A DNA stretch of 64,000 bases from Charina bottae (lineage: Eukaryota; Chordata; Lepidosauria; Squamata; Charinaidae): contig JALMGJ010000008.1 in NCBI GenBank assembly GCA_023362775.1, positions 21,826,501 to 21,890,500 on the forward strand, in the 5' to 3' direction. Shown piece by piece: positions 10,579 to 22,244 of this stretch. The translations under genes were made by a program, and so were the position numbers. Numbering within the stretch: the first letter of the stretch is position 1; every line of letters starts with the position of its first letter. A model generated the notes under the pieces. It did no database searches, was not told the DNA's origin, and saw only the letters and a program-made list of their open reading frames with translations.

Positions 10579-11297
10579 AGGAGCTTAACCAGCGAAAGTT
10601 GAAGATATGAAAGAATTCCGGAATGTGTTTACACAAGCAAAAGTGAGATATGCAGACAGTTCCCCAGGGAAAGTAGAAGCATAAAACTGAAAGTTCAAAA
10701 CAGCCGATTCAACATGTAGGAAAATTTATTTATTTATTTTATTTTCTATCCCACCTTTATTATTTTGCTAATATCTTCAAATTTAGTACAAAAATAATAA
10801 CAGGGAAAGAATTATTTACTCTCAATCCTCCTTAATATTTGGATGGAAAACAAAGTCCAAAACTTAAAAAGATTTTTTTAAAATAATTGATCCCCAAAAT
10901 AATGATAAGCACCAAGAGAACCTGCTTCTCCTTGCTGTAGAAAGCCTCTCTTAGGATACGCTTACTTAAAAGAAATATAAAATGGGTGATTTAGAAATGG
11001 GGTGGCCGGTCTTAGTGTCCCTTTAAGGCTACAGCATGGCTTGGAAATGGTGACATCCCAGCCTCCTGGCTAGCTCTTACCAGTTGAGTGTGAACGCTGT
11101 TTGCGATCTTCTGGCTGCAAGCAGTCATCCAGAGGACAGATGGGGTGATTCCAGGTGTTTTCCTTTTTCAGGAAAAACACTCCTGGGCTTCAGGAAAAAC
11201 CTGCCTGATCCCCAAAAAACTGCTGCATTGTCAGTTCTGCCTGCTGAGCCCGCAGGCAGAGCTATTTAGTCTGCCATGTCCCCACTGGAAGTCCAAT

Positions 11298-11885
11298 AGA
11301 TGGAGATTTTGTCAATGTGCAGATTTTCCAAGTGCTGTCCAAGGTTTTTTGGAATCACTGAAACCACCACTGCCAGTTTATGCCATAATCTTTCAACTTT
11401 GATTTTCAGATCTTGATACTTGTGATGTTCTCCAATTCTTTGTCTTCTATTCTACTATCCCCTGGTATTGCCACATCAATTATCCACACTTTCTTCTTTT
11501 CAACCACAGTTAAATCTGGTGTGTTGTGTGGCAAGACTTTATCAGTTTGTATTCGGAAATCCCACAATATTTTAACCTGCTCATTTTGACTACTTTTTGA
11601 ACTATATGTTCCCACCAATTTTTCGTTACTGGCAAATGATAATTTTGTACAGATGTTCCAATGAATCATTTTGGTGACTCTATTATATCATTGTTTATAG
11701 TCAGTTTGTGTGATCTTCTTGCACAAGTTGAGTATGTGATCTACTGTTTCTTCTGCCCAATCTTCACTTTGCATCATTTGATTATTTTTCAGTTCTGGCC
11801 TTGGCTGCATTAGTTAGAATAGCTTGCTCTTGAGCAGCCAATATCAAGTCTTCAGGTTCTTTTTCTAATGTTCTGGTTGTACTGT
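11298..11885 (-). pseudogene. R4/R2-type LINE: C-terminal endonuclease relic
   Basis: The minus strand encodes a decayed C-terminal part of a site-specific-type LINE protein. It starts with PEDLILAAQEQAILTN and continues with a degenerate zinc-finger region (EETVDHILNLC), then MIHWNICTKL and DFRIQTDKVLPHNTPDL. It then has the restriction-like endonuclease core PDLTVVEKKKVWIIDVAIPGD, where PD and the later D of IDVA are the catalytic-type positions, and ends near KYQDLKIKVERLW-like sequence. The order (CCHC-like finger, then PD...D endonuclease at the C-terminus) is typical of R2/R4-clade LINEs. At least one stop and frame changes break the frame (intact part 11669-11406). The rest of the element continues at 8505-8698. 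Confidence 0.7.
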
Positions 11886-13040
11886 AAGCCAATGCCAGGT
11901 TGCTGAGGCATGGAAAAGGTATGCTGAGGGGGCAGTGCTTTTCATACTGACATACTTTCCTCCCAGCTCAAGGATGAAAGGAAAGCACATTACTGCAGAG
12001 CCCAAGCAAATAAAGAAGGTCCAGGTTCCCTTCTCACATGAAGCATTTGTTGTTAGCATAGCTATGCTATGACCATCTCTGCATGCTTTATGTGACAGCC
12101 TGGGCAGCCTTTGAATGTCCAAATTGCAAGATATGCCAGACCCCATTTGCTTTTTTTTTTTTTTTTTTTTTTGAGGTAGGTGTGCTGCTATCAGATTTGT
12201 GTAATTTACAACAATTGCTAAGCCTCAAACTGAACACATGAAAATCCAGGGTTAAAGATCGTACTTCTGGAGAAGGATAACCCTTTTTCCAGATTTTTCT
12301 TTTTCTCACCTTCAATAAGCATCACTGGCACCTGAGAAAAACTACTTCCCAAGCTAGACAAAAAGACTAAATAAACTTAGTTTTCCAGTTTAGTATATTT
12401 ATTAATACACCCAGCAGAGAAGAATTAGGATTTCACTTGCAATTTAAAATAAAACAAAATGTATTTCACTAACTGAAAGTTATGAACCCTAGCTACCTAA
12501 ATTCATCAGGAAAATTAATCTTTGATTATACTTACCAGCCTGTCCTGGGAAGCCACTGCAGGTTTCACCCAACACAGAGTAGTTTAGGTTAGTGGGAACT
12601 GTTTTCAAAGAGAGGAATTCAAAGTGCCTTGGATGACTTGCTCAGATGTCTTCAGATGATTCTTAAAGTACCTGTTAATCATAAGTCCGAGTCACAGGAA
12701 AATCATCTTGATTCAGATAAATTTTGGTTTTGGCATATCAAAACATATCCTTTTCACTGATCTTCTGTTCTTCCAAATAGCAGCAAATTGTTTAGAATGA
12801 AATGCTAATAATATGCATCATACTAGATATGATCCTTCCTTATATTCTTCTTCCCTGAGTAGATTAAGCATGGACTCTAATCCAGCTGCATCTGCAAGCC
12901 ATAACTATGTTGTAATCAGCACTGGGTTCATTACAAGATAATTGCAAATGAGCTCAGCAAGAAAGCACTTTCATCTTTCTTGGTGACGTACCACAGGTAT
13001 TTGTTTCTCTTGGTTCAGCAATTTCAGCTCAAGCTCTATA
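11886..13040. other. No gene seen; poly(T) run
   Basis: A run of 22 T at 12151-12172 could be the reversed A-tail of an old retroposed sequence, but I found no matching target duplication. Nothing else was recognised. Confidence 0.5.
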
Positions 13041-13048
13041 ATCTATAC

Positions 13049-13200
13049 CAGGGCTTTCCAAAGTGCTGCCACTGGCGACACACCAGCGGCAGCGGCGGTG
13101 CGCGCACGCACGGCGACGGCACGGGGGTGCGTGCGGCGGTGCGTGTGCGCATGGTGGCGGTGTGGGGGGGCGTGCGGCAGCGCGGGGGGTTCTATCTATC
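13049..13200 (+). mobile_element. hAT MITE fragment with GC-rich interior
   Basis: Starts with the terminal sequence CAGGGCTTTCCAAA shared with the copies at 40147, 59713 and 61316, directly preceded by the 8-mer ATCTATAC (13041-13048), the reverse complement of the GTATAGAT target at 40139. The interior is very rich in GC and CG dinucleotides (GCGCGCACGCACGGCGACGG). No right terminal repeat is visible, so the copy is truncated, ending near a (CTAT)n stretch at about 13191. Confidence 0.7.
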
Positions 13201-15622
13201 ATCAATCATCATCTCCTATCTATCAGAGCACAGGAGAATCTTTTGCCATTTAGCTGTTTTCTCAGAATCCCAGTAATCATCACCCTCCCCTAAACTGCCT
13301 TTTCCTGTTAGGTTCCATATGGTGGTAGTGAAACGACAATCCCTTTCCACCTCCAGTGGCACTACCAGTTTTAATAGCACCTGATTCTAACATGTCAAGA
13401 ATGCTATTGGTTCTCTCCACAGTTAATATCCCAGTTCTTTGTATTCTGTTACTTTATCTCTCTGCCCTCCTCATTTAATCTCCAGGAAGTTGTGACTATG
13501 TTAAAAAGTAACAGTTATAATCAGATCAGCCCACTGAATATCAAACAGTAGGTCTGGTAAATTATTCATTTTGTCTGAAATACCCAAGGTATTCTACTTA
13601 ATTCTATTTGTGAATTGTTAATGAACAGTTCCTGTTATCTGTAATTATACACTACAAATGACTTGCTATATAATTTGTACAAACAAATGTTAGCCCGTGG
13701 GTGCTTGGCAAATGCTTCACTTTGACAGCAATCCTGAACACACAAACGCACACACATACACAATTTATATATAGATAACTAGGTATTGTTGATTTCAATG
13801 GAGTCAATGATATCTAACAATGCTTAGGACCACAGTTTTAACTTGTTGTTAAAGTTTTAATCCTTGGGTTCTGCCCCATTGGTTGATTTTGGTATCCAGC
13901 CTTTCATTGTGGTAGCCCCTGAACTTTGTCTCTTCCTCCCTGCTTAAAATAACTCGTAAAGCATCAGGCAAAATCAAAGTAAGATTCCAGGCCATAAGCA
14001 AAGGTAAGATCAATTTCCAATTCCACATTGCAGCTTGGAAATTTTGAATGTTTCTTACGTTTTCAGCTGGAGAAGCATACTATCTGTAGAAAGAAAGGTA
14101 GTTTTCATGAATAATGGTAATTTTTGTGGCCTATTGCCTACCAATGTTTGTTTGGGTAACTTGAGAAAAAGTATTCAAGCTAATAAGAACTATTTTGGAT
14201 AATAATATGGTTATGAAGAACTGTGACAAAGATCATTGTCATTCGTGCTCTTTATTAATATTTCAATATGCGAATGCATGATATCTTAGGCATCTTTGTT
14301 ATTGTAACGGCATGAGTCCACACACAAACAGAGGATGAATACCTCATTTTCCCAGGCTCTATCACTGTACACTCTAGGAGATTGCTTATGATGATCATCT
14401 ACTTTCCATGTGTAGGCTATGACTACAGTATCTTTAGTAGAGAGGTTCCTTTGTCTGTAAAAGTCAGTGCAGACAATCAACCTATGAGGATCAGTAAGGA
14501 ATAATTATGAGAAGAAAGAGCAAATGTACTCATTCACAGTCCAATTCCTAATGAACACACTCTACATTACCTTTCTACAATGTGGTTTCCATTAAATGTG
14601 CTGGGACCAGATGTATTGGACTTCATATCCCAAAATTCCCATTGGCCACAGCCTTGAAATCTCAACACAGCTGTTTGACCCTAGGTTAGGACACACAATC
14701 CATAAGCTGTTATAATGATTGGGAAGTAAAAGGTGTGCCTTTAAAATAGATATTTAAGTCCTGTGTTCCAGGTTTGAGTCTCATTGAATTTTCCTGAGCC
14801 AGAAACTTTTTCATCTCAATCTGTTTCTCACAGTTGACTGGAGGCTAAAGTATTCAGAAGAATGCTGAGGTAAATGTAGTGCATACATTGATGAACAAAA
14901 TAATACTACGACATAAAATAGAGAGGTGTACCCTCTAAGACATACCAAATATAGGAGAAAACAAAACCACAGGTAGAGGTAAACGTGTAATCTGTGTAAC
15001 AAAAAAGTGCAATTATCTACTCACTTGGAGCTATGCTTTTATTCCAGGATCCTTGAATAGATAAGCAAACACCTGAATCTTGAAAAGAGAATTAATTAAT
15101 GATTCAGTTTGTAGTAACTTAGCATGGTTTTGGAAGAATGGTTTTTAGACTCTATAATAAATTAACATCTCAGCTGTGGTTATGCAACACAGAAGGGCTG
15201 TTCTGCAAAGCATGTTAGTATAAGCAGACTACCCCTCCTCAACGTGTTAAAGCAGCCACGTTCTCTGAAAGCTCAGATGGCTACTTTGAAGGCCTAGTCT
15301 CTGTGCATGAATGCATAAATGCAGACAACTATTTTCTGCTGGAACCAGTGAAACAACATCTGTGCATACCTACACACATGTAGATGTATAGTGAAGGCTT
15401 CAGTTATCCATATTGATAATATATAAAGAAGCTGTACTTATTCAAACAACCTTTCCTTCAGGATAATCATTAAGGCATCCTGTGTTTTGGGAAACTATAG
15501 GTGCAGCAATATGTTCCTATTGCTCATTCTTTGCTTTCAATAGCCTCTTCTATTCTTGTGAACAAATGTGAGAAGACTGCCTCCTTTATAGGTAATTATT
15601 TTGGGGGAAATTTGTCTTCCTA
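13201..15622. other. No gene seen
   Basis: Unique-looking AT-rich sequence. A short stretch at 14605-14660 resembles the interior of the MITEs at 21696 and 49911 (ATGTATTGGACTTCATATCC), but it is too short to call. Confidence 0.45.
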
Positions 15623-15634
15623 TACCCCTTTGTA

Positions 15635-15961
15635 GGGGGCACGATGCCTCAGTGGTTAAGATGCCAGAGTTCTCGATCGGAAGGTCGGCGGTTTGAGACC
15701 CGAGCGCTGTGTGATGGAGTGAGTTCCCGCACGCACCCCAGCTCTTGCCATCTAGCAATTCGAAAGCATGCAAATGCAGGTAGATAAATAGGTACCACTT
15801 CAGTGGGATGGTAACAGCGTTCCGTGCACATCATGCTGGCCACATGACCGCGGAAGCGTCTTCGTACAGCGCTGGCTCTTCGGCTAACAAATAGAGATGA
15901 GCACTGCCCCCTAGAGTCGGACACGACTGTGCAGGGGAAAACCTTTTCCTTCCTTTCTTTC
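15635..15961 (+). mobile_element. Sauria SINE, complete
   Basis: 12-bp TSD TACCCCTTTGTA at 15623-15634 and 15962-15973. The tRNA-like head has TGCCTCAGTGG (A box) and CGGTTTGAGACCC (B box). The body has CTAGCAATTCGAAAGCATGC. The 3' end, CTAGAGTCGGACACGACTG, matches the BovB 3' end, and the CCTTTTCC tail is decayed. Confidence 0.92.
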
Positions 15962-15973
15962 TACCCCTTTGTA

Positions 15974-17920
15974 AACTTTCAACTTGCAGTACATGACTTG
16001 TAAAAGGTATGAGTTAATGCACACATACAAAACTGACCTCTAGTATCCTCTGGCACAGAGACTTCTCTTAAGTTATTTGTGTATTTACTACTAAAGTACA
16101 ATGGGAAGCTCTGTGTGTTTGGCAGAACTTGGTTAGTAAACTGCCTGTGATTACAGACTAAGATCCTGATCATGAGAAAAATAAGTAACTGTTCTTATAA
16201 AGACCATTCCAGAAGATCTACAAAGGTACCAAGTGAGCATGTGCAGGCTAAGATAGTGTGTACATTACCCCATTTTCAGGGTGAATTAAAAGTAACAGAA
16301 GCTATCATTTTTGGCAGTTTTTAGACATGTTATGGGTTTGCACAGCTGTCTGTGACATAGTAACTTCCAGGTGCTGGCCTGGTGTTCCCATTACTTCTGG
16401 AAATGCTAAAGTTATAAAGAGAATTGAAAGTGCATTCCACTGAATACTCATTAAAAATTCCTTTTCTCAGGAAGCTTGTCTTATCACAGTTCCAGATTGT
16501 GAGGAAGCTAGTCATACAATCCACCTTCAGAATTTAATACTTGAAAAAGTTGTGCTTTCCTGCACATCTCTGGTCATGTTTAGGTAGGATTGGATGAGAG
16601 TCTGTATGTCTGCTTTTAATAAGAGTCTACCACAAAGATCATCAAGGATTTGAATTTGATATGTACAAAAAAAAAAGAATATGTAAAAAAAAAGAGAGCT
16701 TAAAGCATAAAGACATTATCTATGTTAAGCCAGAGCAGCTCAAAACAACGTATGATATAATTTTAATAGCAATAATTACCACTACTGAAGGATAATATCA
16801 CTAGATTGAGATCAATTTACAGGTAGAAATGATGTGACACACTCACTTAGAATGGATGCCAAAAAATGGGCATTCATTAGAACAAATTTACTAGAAACCA
16901 TGTCAGTTCATACAAACCACTGATGTGGAAGGAATGTACAAAATACCACAATTTTTCCTACTTTTAATATTGAGGCATGGAATGCTAAAATTAACAGTTC
17001 ATATTTGGCTGATAGAACTTCAAAGAGATTTCTGAGCAAGAAAAGAGAAGGAAGGAAGGAAGGAAGGAAGGAAGGAAGGAAGGAAGGAAGGAAGGAAGGA
17101 AGGAAGGATATTGACTATACACTGAAATCTGCTTTCCAATATTCTAGTTTTTTCCCCTCCTCTGTTAAAGAGCTTTACTGGTAGTGTTTCTGAGCTTAAC
17201 TTTATTCTTGCAGAATGGCAGAAGATTATACCGTTATATTCCTTACACTCTGATATAGAATATTGTAGCATCCCTGCCTACCCCTGTTTCCTAATATGAA
17301 AATATCCCATAGGTATTACTGAAGGCAGGATGAGAAGCCAGGAAAGCTGCAGATACATAGAGAGCATTACTCTGTAAAAGCCAGGTTGTATAGTTCTCAG
17401 CTATCACATTACCAAGGTAAATGCCTAAACTATACACCCCAATATGAGGACTGTAGTAAAATGAGGATTGCAGTAGAATGTTCTATGGAAAGGAAGAGTG
17501 ATTAGTTTTTCATTGGATTAAATGAAAATGTTCAGAAGATGCAGAAAAAGGTATCAAATTTCAGTGTACAGTCAAAATGTTTCCTTTACTATCTTCAACT
17601 GCCTGGAACCTATCCATCTAATCTCACAATTCTTCTTCAGTATAATACAGATCACAATCTCTGTACCTCTAGAGCTGTCTGTATTTTGAAGCATGAAAGC
17701 TACATACTTGAGTAAGATCTTCATCATATGCAGAACTAGGTTAACTCCCACTTGAATTCTGTTCAAGGGACTATGAAAACGTATGTATACTGAAATAACT
17801 GAATGAATACAAAAATGACTAAGAGAGTAGAGTGATTGATTAAAATGTTTTTAATCCTTTCATTCATCCATCCATCTTACAGCATTTCTTTAGGATCATA
17901 GTTTTCCTTAAAAAATAAGT
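15974..17920. other. No gene seen; contains (GGAA)n
   Basis: No recognisable exon or element apart from the microsatellite at 17048-17107. Confidence 0.5.
17048..17107. repeat. (GGAA)n microsatellite
   Basis: About 15 perfect copies of GGAA. The reverse strand gives a false open frame of PSFL repeats. Confidence 0.97.
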
Positions 17921-18249
17921 GGCGTGGTGGCTCAGCGGGTAAGATGCCAGGCTTGTCGATCGGAAGATCGCAAGTTCAGAGGTTCAAATCCCTAGTCCCG
18001 CATGTCGGAGTGAGCTCCTGCACTAGCTCCAGCTCTTGCCAACCTAGCAATTCGAAAGCATGCAAATGCAAATAGATGAATAGGTACCACTTTGGTGGGA
18101 TGGTAACAGTGTTCCGTGCGCGTCATGCGGCCACATGACTGTGGAAGCGTCTTTGGACAACGCTGGCTCTTTGGCTAACAAACGGAGATGAGCACCGGCC
18201 CCTAGAGTCAGACATGACTGCACAAATGTGCGGGGGGAACCTTTACCTT
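17921..18249 (+). mobile_element. Sauria SINE
   Basis: Head TGGTGGCTCAGCGGGTAAG, B box AGGTTCAAATCCC, body CTAGCAATTCGAAAGCATGC, end CTAGAGTCAGACATGACTG and tail AACCTTTACCTTTTTTT. TTTTCCTTAAAAAATA-like sequence lies on both sides (about 17901 and 18249), suggesting an imperfect target duplication. Confidence 0.92.
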
Positions 18250-18801
18250 TTTTTCCCTTAAATAGTTTATAAGCAATATAATATATATGTTAATAAAATC
18301 ATATTAAATACTGAAAAAATACAATCTATGTAATTAAAATGGTATTCAGTTTACAAGAGTAATATATGGAGTGCAGATTTTCAGAAGACCACTAAATGGA
18401 AGCAAAAATTTTGAATTTTCCTTTTCTCTTTGCTGCCATCAAGACCATCTCGAATTTTGCAGCCGAGACATGATGGCTCTAGTGATGAGCTTTTTGGAAA
18501 AGTGTAATGTTTTGAGATCTGTTTTGCAAAATGTGAAGCTTCTATTCTATTCTTGGGAAAGAAACAGACCTCTTGCCTTCAGTACCACTTATTTACAGAA
18601 TTAATTTTCCCAGTAAGCACCTGGCATGGTGGATATGGTAAGTTAGCAGGGTGGAAACAGATTGGTGAAATACTGTATTTGCTATCCTTGTTTGTTTGCT
18701 TTTTCTTTTGTGTCACCAAAATAATAAGAATCCCCCTAACCTATGAGCAATAGAGAAAAGGTAAAGCCTTTCTCAAGCTGAGCTTGACTTGCCATGTATT
18801 C
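18250..18801. other. No gene seen
   Basis: AT-rich sequence with short unremarkable open frames. No element was recognised. Confidence 0.45.
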
Positions 18802-19028
18802 AGGTAGTCCTTGTTTAGTGACTGCCTTGTACAGCAACTGTTCACAGTAACAACGATGATGAAAAAGTAACTTTAAGACAAATCCTTGCATTTATAACCT
18901 TCACAGGTCTGTAAAGCAAAGGAATGCTGAAGTAAGACCATAAGCACAATGGCAGTTTCACTTAGCAACCACTTTGCTTAATGACTGAGTTGCTGGTCCC
19001 AATTGTGGTCACTAAATAAGGGGTACCT
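18802..19028. mobile_element. MITE with AGGTAGTCCT terminal repeats
   Basis: The left end AGGTAGTCCTTGTTTAGTGAC and the reverse complement of the right end (AGGTACCCCTTATTTAGTGAC) form ~21-bp imperfect terminal inverted repeats. The interior has the CACTTAGCAACCA and GCTTAATGACTGAGTTG blocks of a MITE common in squamate introns, recalled from experience. It has no coding capacity. The superfamily is not settled because no clear target duplication is visible. Confidence 0.65.
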
Positions 19029-19164
19029 ATATGTTGTTTTCTTGGAAAAAATGTGAAAGTAGTTTGCTATTGCCATCCTTCAGGAGATGATAAGTGATTA
19101 TTTATACTTACTCAGAAATAGGAATGGGACTTAATTCCTAGAAAATATTTTAATTCAAGGTAAC

Positions 19165-19745
19165 AAACCGATGGATCATCAAAAAAATCAACCTAGAATT
19201 CTCACTCGAGGCACAAATGATCAGGTTCAAATTATCCTACTTTGGACACATTATGTGGTGGATTTTGGCGGTGCTGCCGGTTCTCAGGAAGGAGGGAGCA
19301 CATTCCAAGGAGGTGGAGGAGATAAGAGGAGGCACAGTCCGGGAGGCAATGGTAGGAAAACGAAGAGGTTCAGAATAGCCCCACTCTAGAGCTCTCCCAG
19401 GTTATTTCCCTTTAGGTTAGGCAGAATGGCTTTAGTCTGGCAAGATTCTGTCTATACAGTGTGAGCAAATAAAGAACTGAAGTTTGAATGGACTGATTCT
19501 CTGTTGTTCTTGGGCCGGGCCTGACACATTATGTGAAGACCCAGAACTCTGGAAAGGGCTCTAATGCTGGGAAAGGTGGAAGGAAAGAGAAGAGGATAAC
19601 CAGCAGTAAGATGGATGGACTCAGTTACAGTGGCGATAAGTGCATCATTGGGAGACTTGAAAGAACAGGTTAGAGATAGATTGTCATGGAGGAAATCTAT
19701 CTATGTGGTTGATAGGAGTAGAAAATGACTTGGTGGCACATAATC
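19165..19745 (+). mobile_element. Old RTE/BovB-like LINE 3' fragment, split by an insertion
   Basis: Coding traces read as INLEFSLEAQMIRFKLSYFG on one side of the insertion at 19258-19522 and LERALMLGKVEGKREED on the other, the C-terminal region of RTE-type proteins. The frame is broken many times. The 3' side decays near 19745 (GAAAATGACTTGGTGGCACA). It is clearly older than the BovB copies at 29.6, 34.5 and 42.6 kb. Confidence 0.7.
19258..19522. mobile_element. 265-bp insertion of unknown family
   Basis: Flanked by a perfect 13-bp TSD, GACACATTATGTG (19245-19257 and 19523-19535), inside the older RTE copy. It carries an AATAAA signal (in GCAAATAAAGAACTG) about 65 bp before its right end, which reads GGGCCGGGCCTGAC. 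There is no poly(A), no terminal inverted repeat and no reading frame. The end resembles the R-U5 side of a long terminal repeat, but 13 bp is too long for an integrase-made duplication. Confidence 0.6.
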
Positions 19746-21695
19746 AATCAATCTAGTAGGGAATTCCCCCAACAATTCCCCTGGAAATGTAAATATATGT
19801 CTGGTTATTAATAAAGGACCCATTATTTCCTGTGGCATTTTCTTTCCATAGACATCTTATCCTCATCCTGCTGGGAGTTATTCTTTTTCTTCATACCTAA
19901 TGAGTAATGTATAGATGTTATCTGTACCTTTATTACTCTCATCAGGAATATGAGTTCAATACAAATTAATTACCAAGGAAATATTGGTACAATTTCATTA
20001 CAAGGTTGTATTATGATGTTTGTCAAGGAGTTGGTATCTGATCATCAACAGTTTTATTTTTATTTGAAACATGCATTTTGTTAAACAATAAACAAAATGT
20101 AAACTCAAAGCACTTTTCTCTCATTCATTGAATACATAGAAAAGAACAATGTAACGTACATTGCTTCCATCAAAATTGCATTCAGCACACATAGGATTTA
20201 AATTTTCAATTCAACTTTTGACCTATCTATCTTTTACAAGTGTGATGTTTAATTTCTCTCGACCATTTGCCTTTTCCTCTTTATACCTGAAACTTGACAA
20301 ATTTATTTAAGAAACTAAGATCAAGCTAGTATGTGTTTTGACAACCAGAATTTAAACTAAAATTTGAGTTTTGTAAACCCAATTATTTTAACTTGGAAGC
20401 CATTGCTTTTAATGTCCTCCTTTAGACTGCACCAGAGGTGTTAAATCGTCCAAAGTTGGTAAATCATCCAAAGGTGCACTGATTGCAGCTTATTCATAAT
20501 ACAATGCTTTTGTATTTCTTACAGCCACCCCAGGCCTTTCCATATAAGTAACTTAATTTACTGAATGCTCTTCTAGTGCAAGAAACTGAAAGTCACATCC
20601 CCACTGTTGATAGAGATCAAAGTAAAAAATGGGTGAGACATCGTTTTTCTCTTCCCAATTCTTTCAGTTTTGACTTCTTTTTCTCCCATTCAGTTTTCTC
20701 TCTCATAAGCATACACAAGCATACACACACACACACACACACACACAGAGCTACAAAGACTGCATGAAAAATTACGTTTAGGGCTTTTACATGTTAAAAT
20801 TATTTTTAGGTTTTAGAACTGGGAAACATATGGTTGATTTGCATTAACTGTATATGTGAATTTGCCAAACTTATGTTTCCCAAATCTATACAATAGATTT
20901 GTTGTCCTATAACTTCCAGCATCCCTAAACTGATGCCACACCCTGTTACATAATATATTGAAAGTGCACTTTACTTTATTTGTAGTCTTATTTTTAACTC
21001 TAAAAATTGTATACAATATATGTACCGTATATTAATAAAAGTACATACGAAGATACATCTATTCTGGGAGAACATGTATTTTGAGACATGCACACATGTA
21101 CTGTATTTTTATGCACATTTTTTAAAATGTGAATTAATGAAGATGGGAGATACTCAACTTTAGAATTAGATGGATTCATCCATCTCTAGTTGATTTCAGT
21201 CAAAAGGTGTCTTTCTGAAATACATTTAGGATTGTATTATTATTATCATTATCATTATTATCCTTATCAGATATATTATAACATCTCTATTATCTAGTTT
21301 CCTATCAGATTTTTGGATGCTTCAGAGAAATTCTAGCCAGCTTCTTTCTTACTTTCACTGTTTTGAAATGGGTTATTAGGTCTTTCAGTTTCACAATGAG
21401 ATAAATAATAGCTGCCAAGTTTATTGCATTTGAAGGTCATTATTTTGTACTACCTTCAGCAAGATGTATTCATGATGACCAACATCTGTTGGGAAGAAAC
21501 CATAAATTCTTTATAGGAAAATAATTGAAGCATTAGACAGAGAAGCACAAATATGAAATATGCTGCTATTAATCCCCCTTTTTCATTTCCAAAGTTCAGA
21601 ATCTGCTGGGGGAGATTTGTTAGAATGATTTATGTATTTAATTTATTCTAGATAAGCATTAGAAGAGGTTCACAAATGTAAAACATATCTTACAT
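19746..21695. other. No gene seen; (AC)n at 20721-20748
   Basis: Unique-looking sequence with one (AC)n run and a small ATT/ATC-rich patch at 21235-21265. No element was recognised. Confidence 0.45.
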
Positions 21696-21820
21696 CAGAG
21701 ATGGAGAACCAATGGCCTTCCAGATATCATGGGAATCCAGCTCCCAACAACCTGAGCCAGGCATGGTCAATAATCAGGAGAACAAGTATAGAATAACATC
21801 TGGAGGTCTATCACTTCCCC
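21696..21820. mobile_element. Short hAT-like MITE
   Basis: Left end CAGAGATGGAGAACCAATGG followed by CCTTCCAGAT. The right end reads ACATCTGGAGG...CTTCCCC, its imperfect inverted match. The middle has AGCTCCCAACAACCTGAGCC and CATGGTCAATAATCAGGAG. This is the form of a short palindromic family common in lizards. A second copy is at 49911-50032. Confidence 0.55.
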
Positions 21821-22244
21821 ACTAAATAAATGCATATGTAGGATGGTATTGGCAGCTATGAATGTGTTCCAAGGTTAATAGTAGATCTTGGCACTGACTA
21901 TTTTTCTTTACTATTACTTTTCAGCATAATAAATGTACAGTATGGTGTTGGCTCATTTCTTCTCTTGCAGAAAATGTTGCAATAATATAAAAAGAAAACA
22001 AAAGTGGTCTAATCATTCATGTGCTAAGCAGCTTCACAGAAGTTGTTTATCCCATGCTTTGCCTAAGGGGAACTGAAAGAGGCGTCTTGCTTAAGATCAC
22101 TTAATGAGTTCCTGGCAAAGATGAGATTCAGAACAGGAGTTCCAGAATTATAGTTATTATTTATTTTATTTGTTAATTGCCAACTGCTGAAGTCACTCAG
22201 CTGTTTAAAACATAAATTACATCAACATTAAAAACATAATTAAA

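Larger units (their letters stand above)
8699..11297 (-). mobile_element. L1-like ORF1-only non-autonomous element, copy A
   Basis: Bounded by a 16-bp TSD with one mismatch (8683-8698 and 11298-11313). The poly-T start at the left, i.e. a minus-strand A-tail, shows that the element lies on the minus strand. The 5' end near 11297 is GC-richer and matches copy B at 45668, with both beginning CTTCC[AG]GT-like. It then has a 5' leader, one coiled-coil-like frame (10093-9668) and an AT-rich 3' UTR. No reverse transcriptase is present. Two later insertions interrupt it (9077-9414 and 10143-10578). Its length without these is about 1.8 kb. Confidence 0.7.

Noticed and set aside
12151..12172. Poly(T) as tail of a processed pseudogene on the minus strand
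   Set aside because: No target duplication and no recognisable coding sequence next to it.
17020..17271. Frame with PSFL repeats
   Set aside because: Translation of the reverse strand of the (GGAA)n microsatellite.
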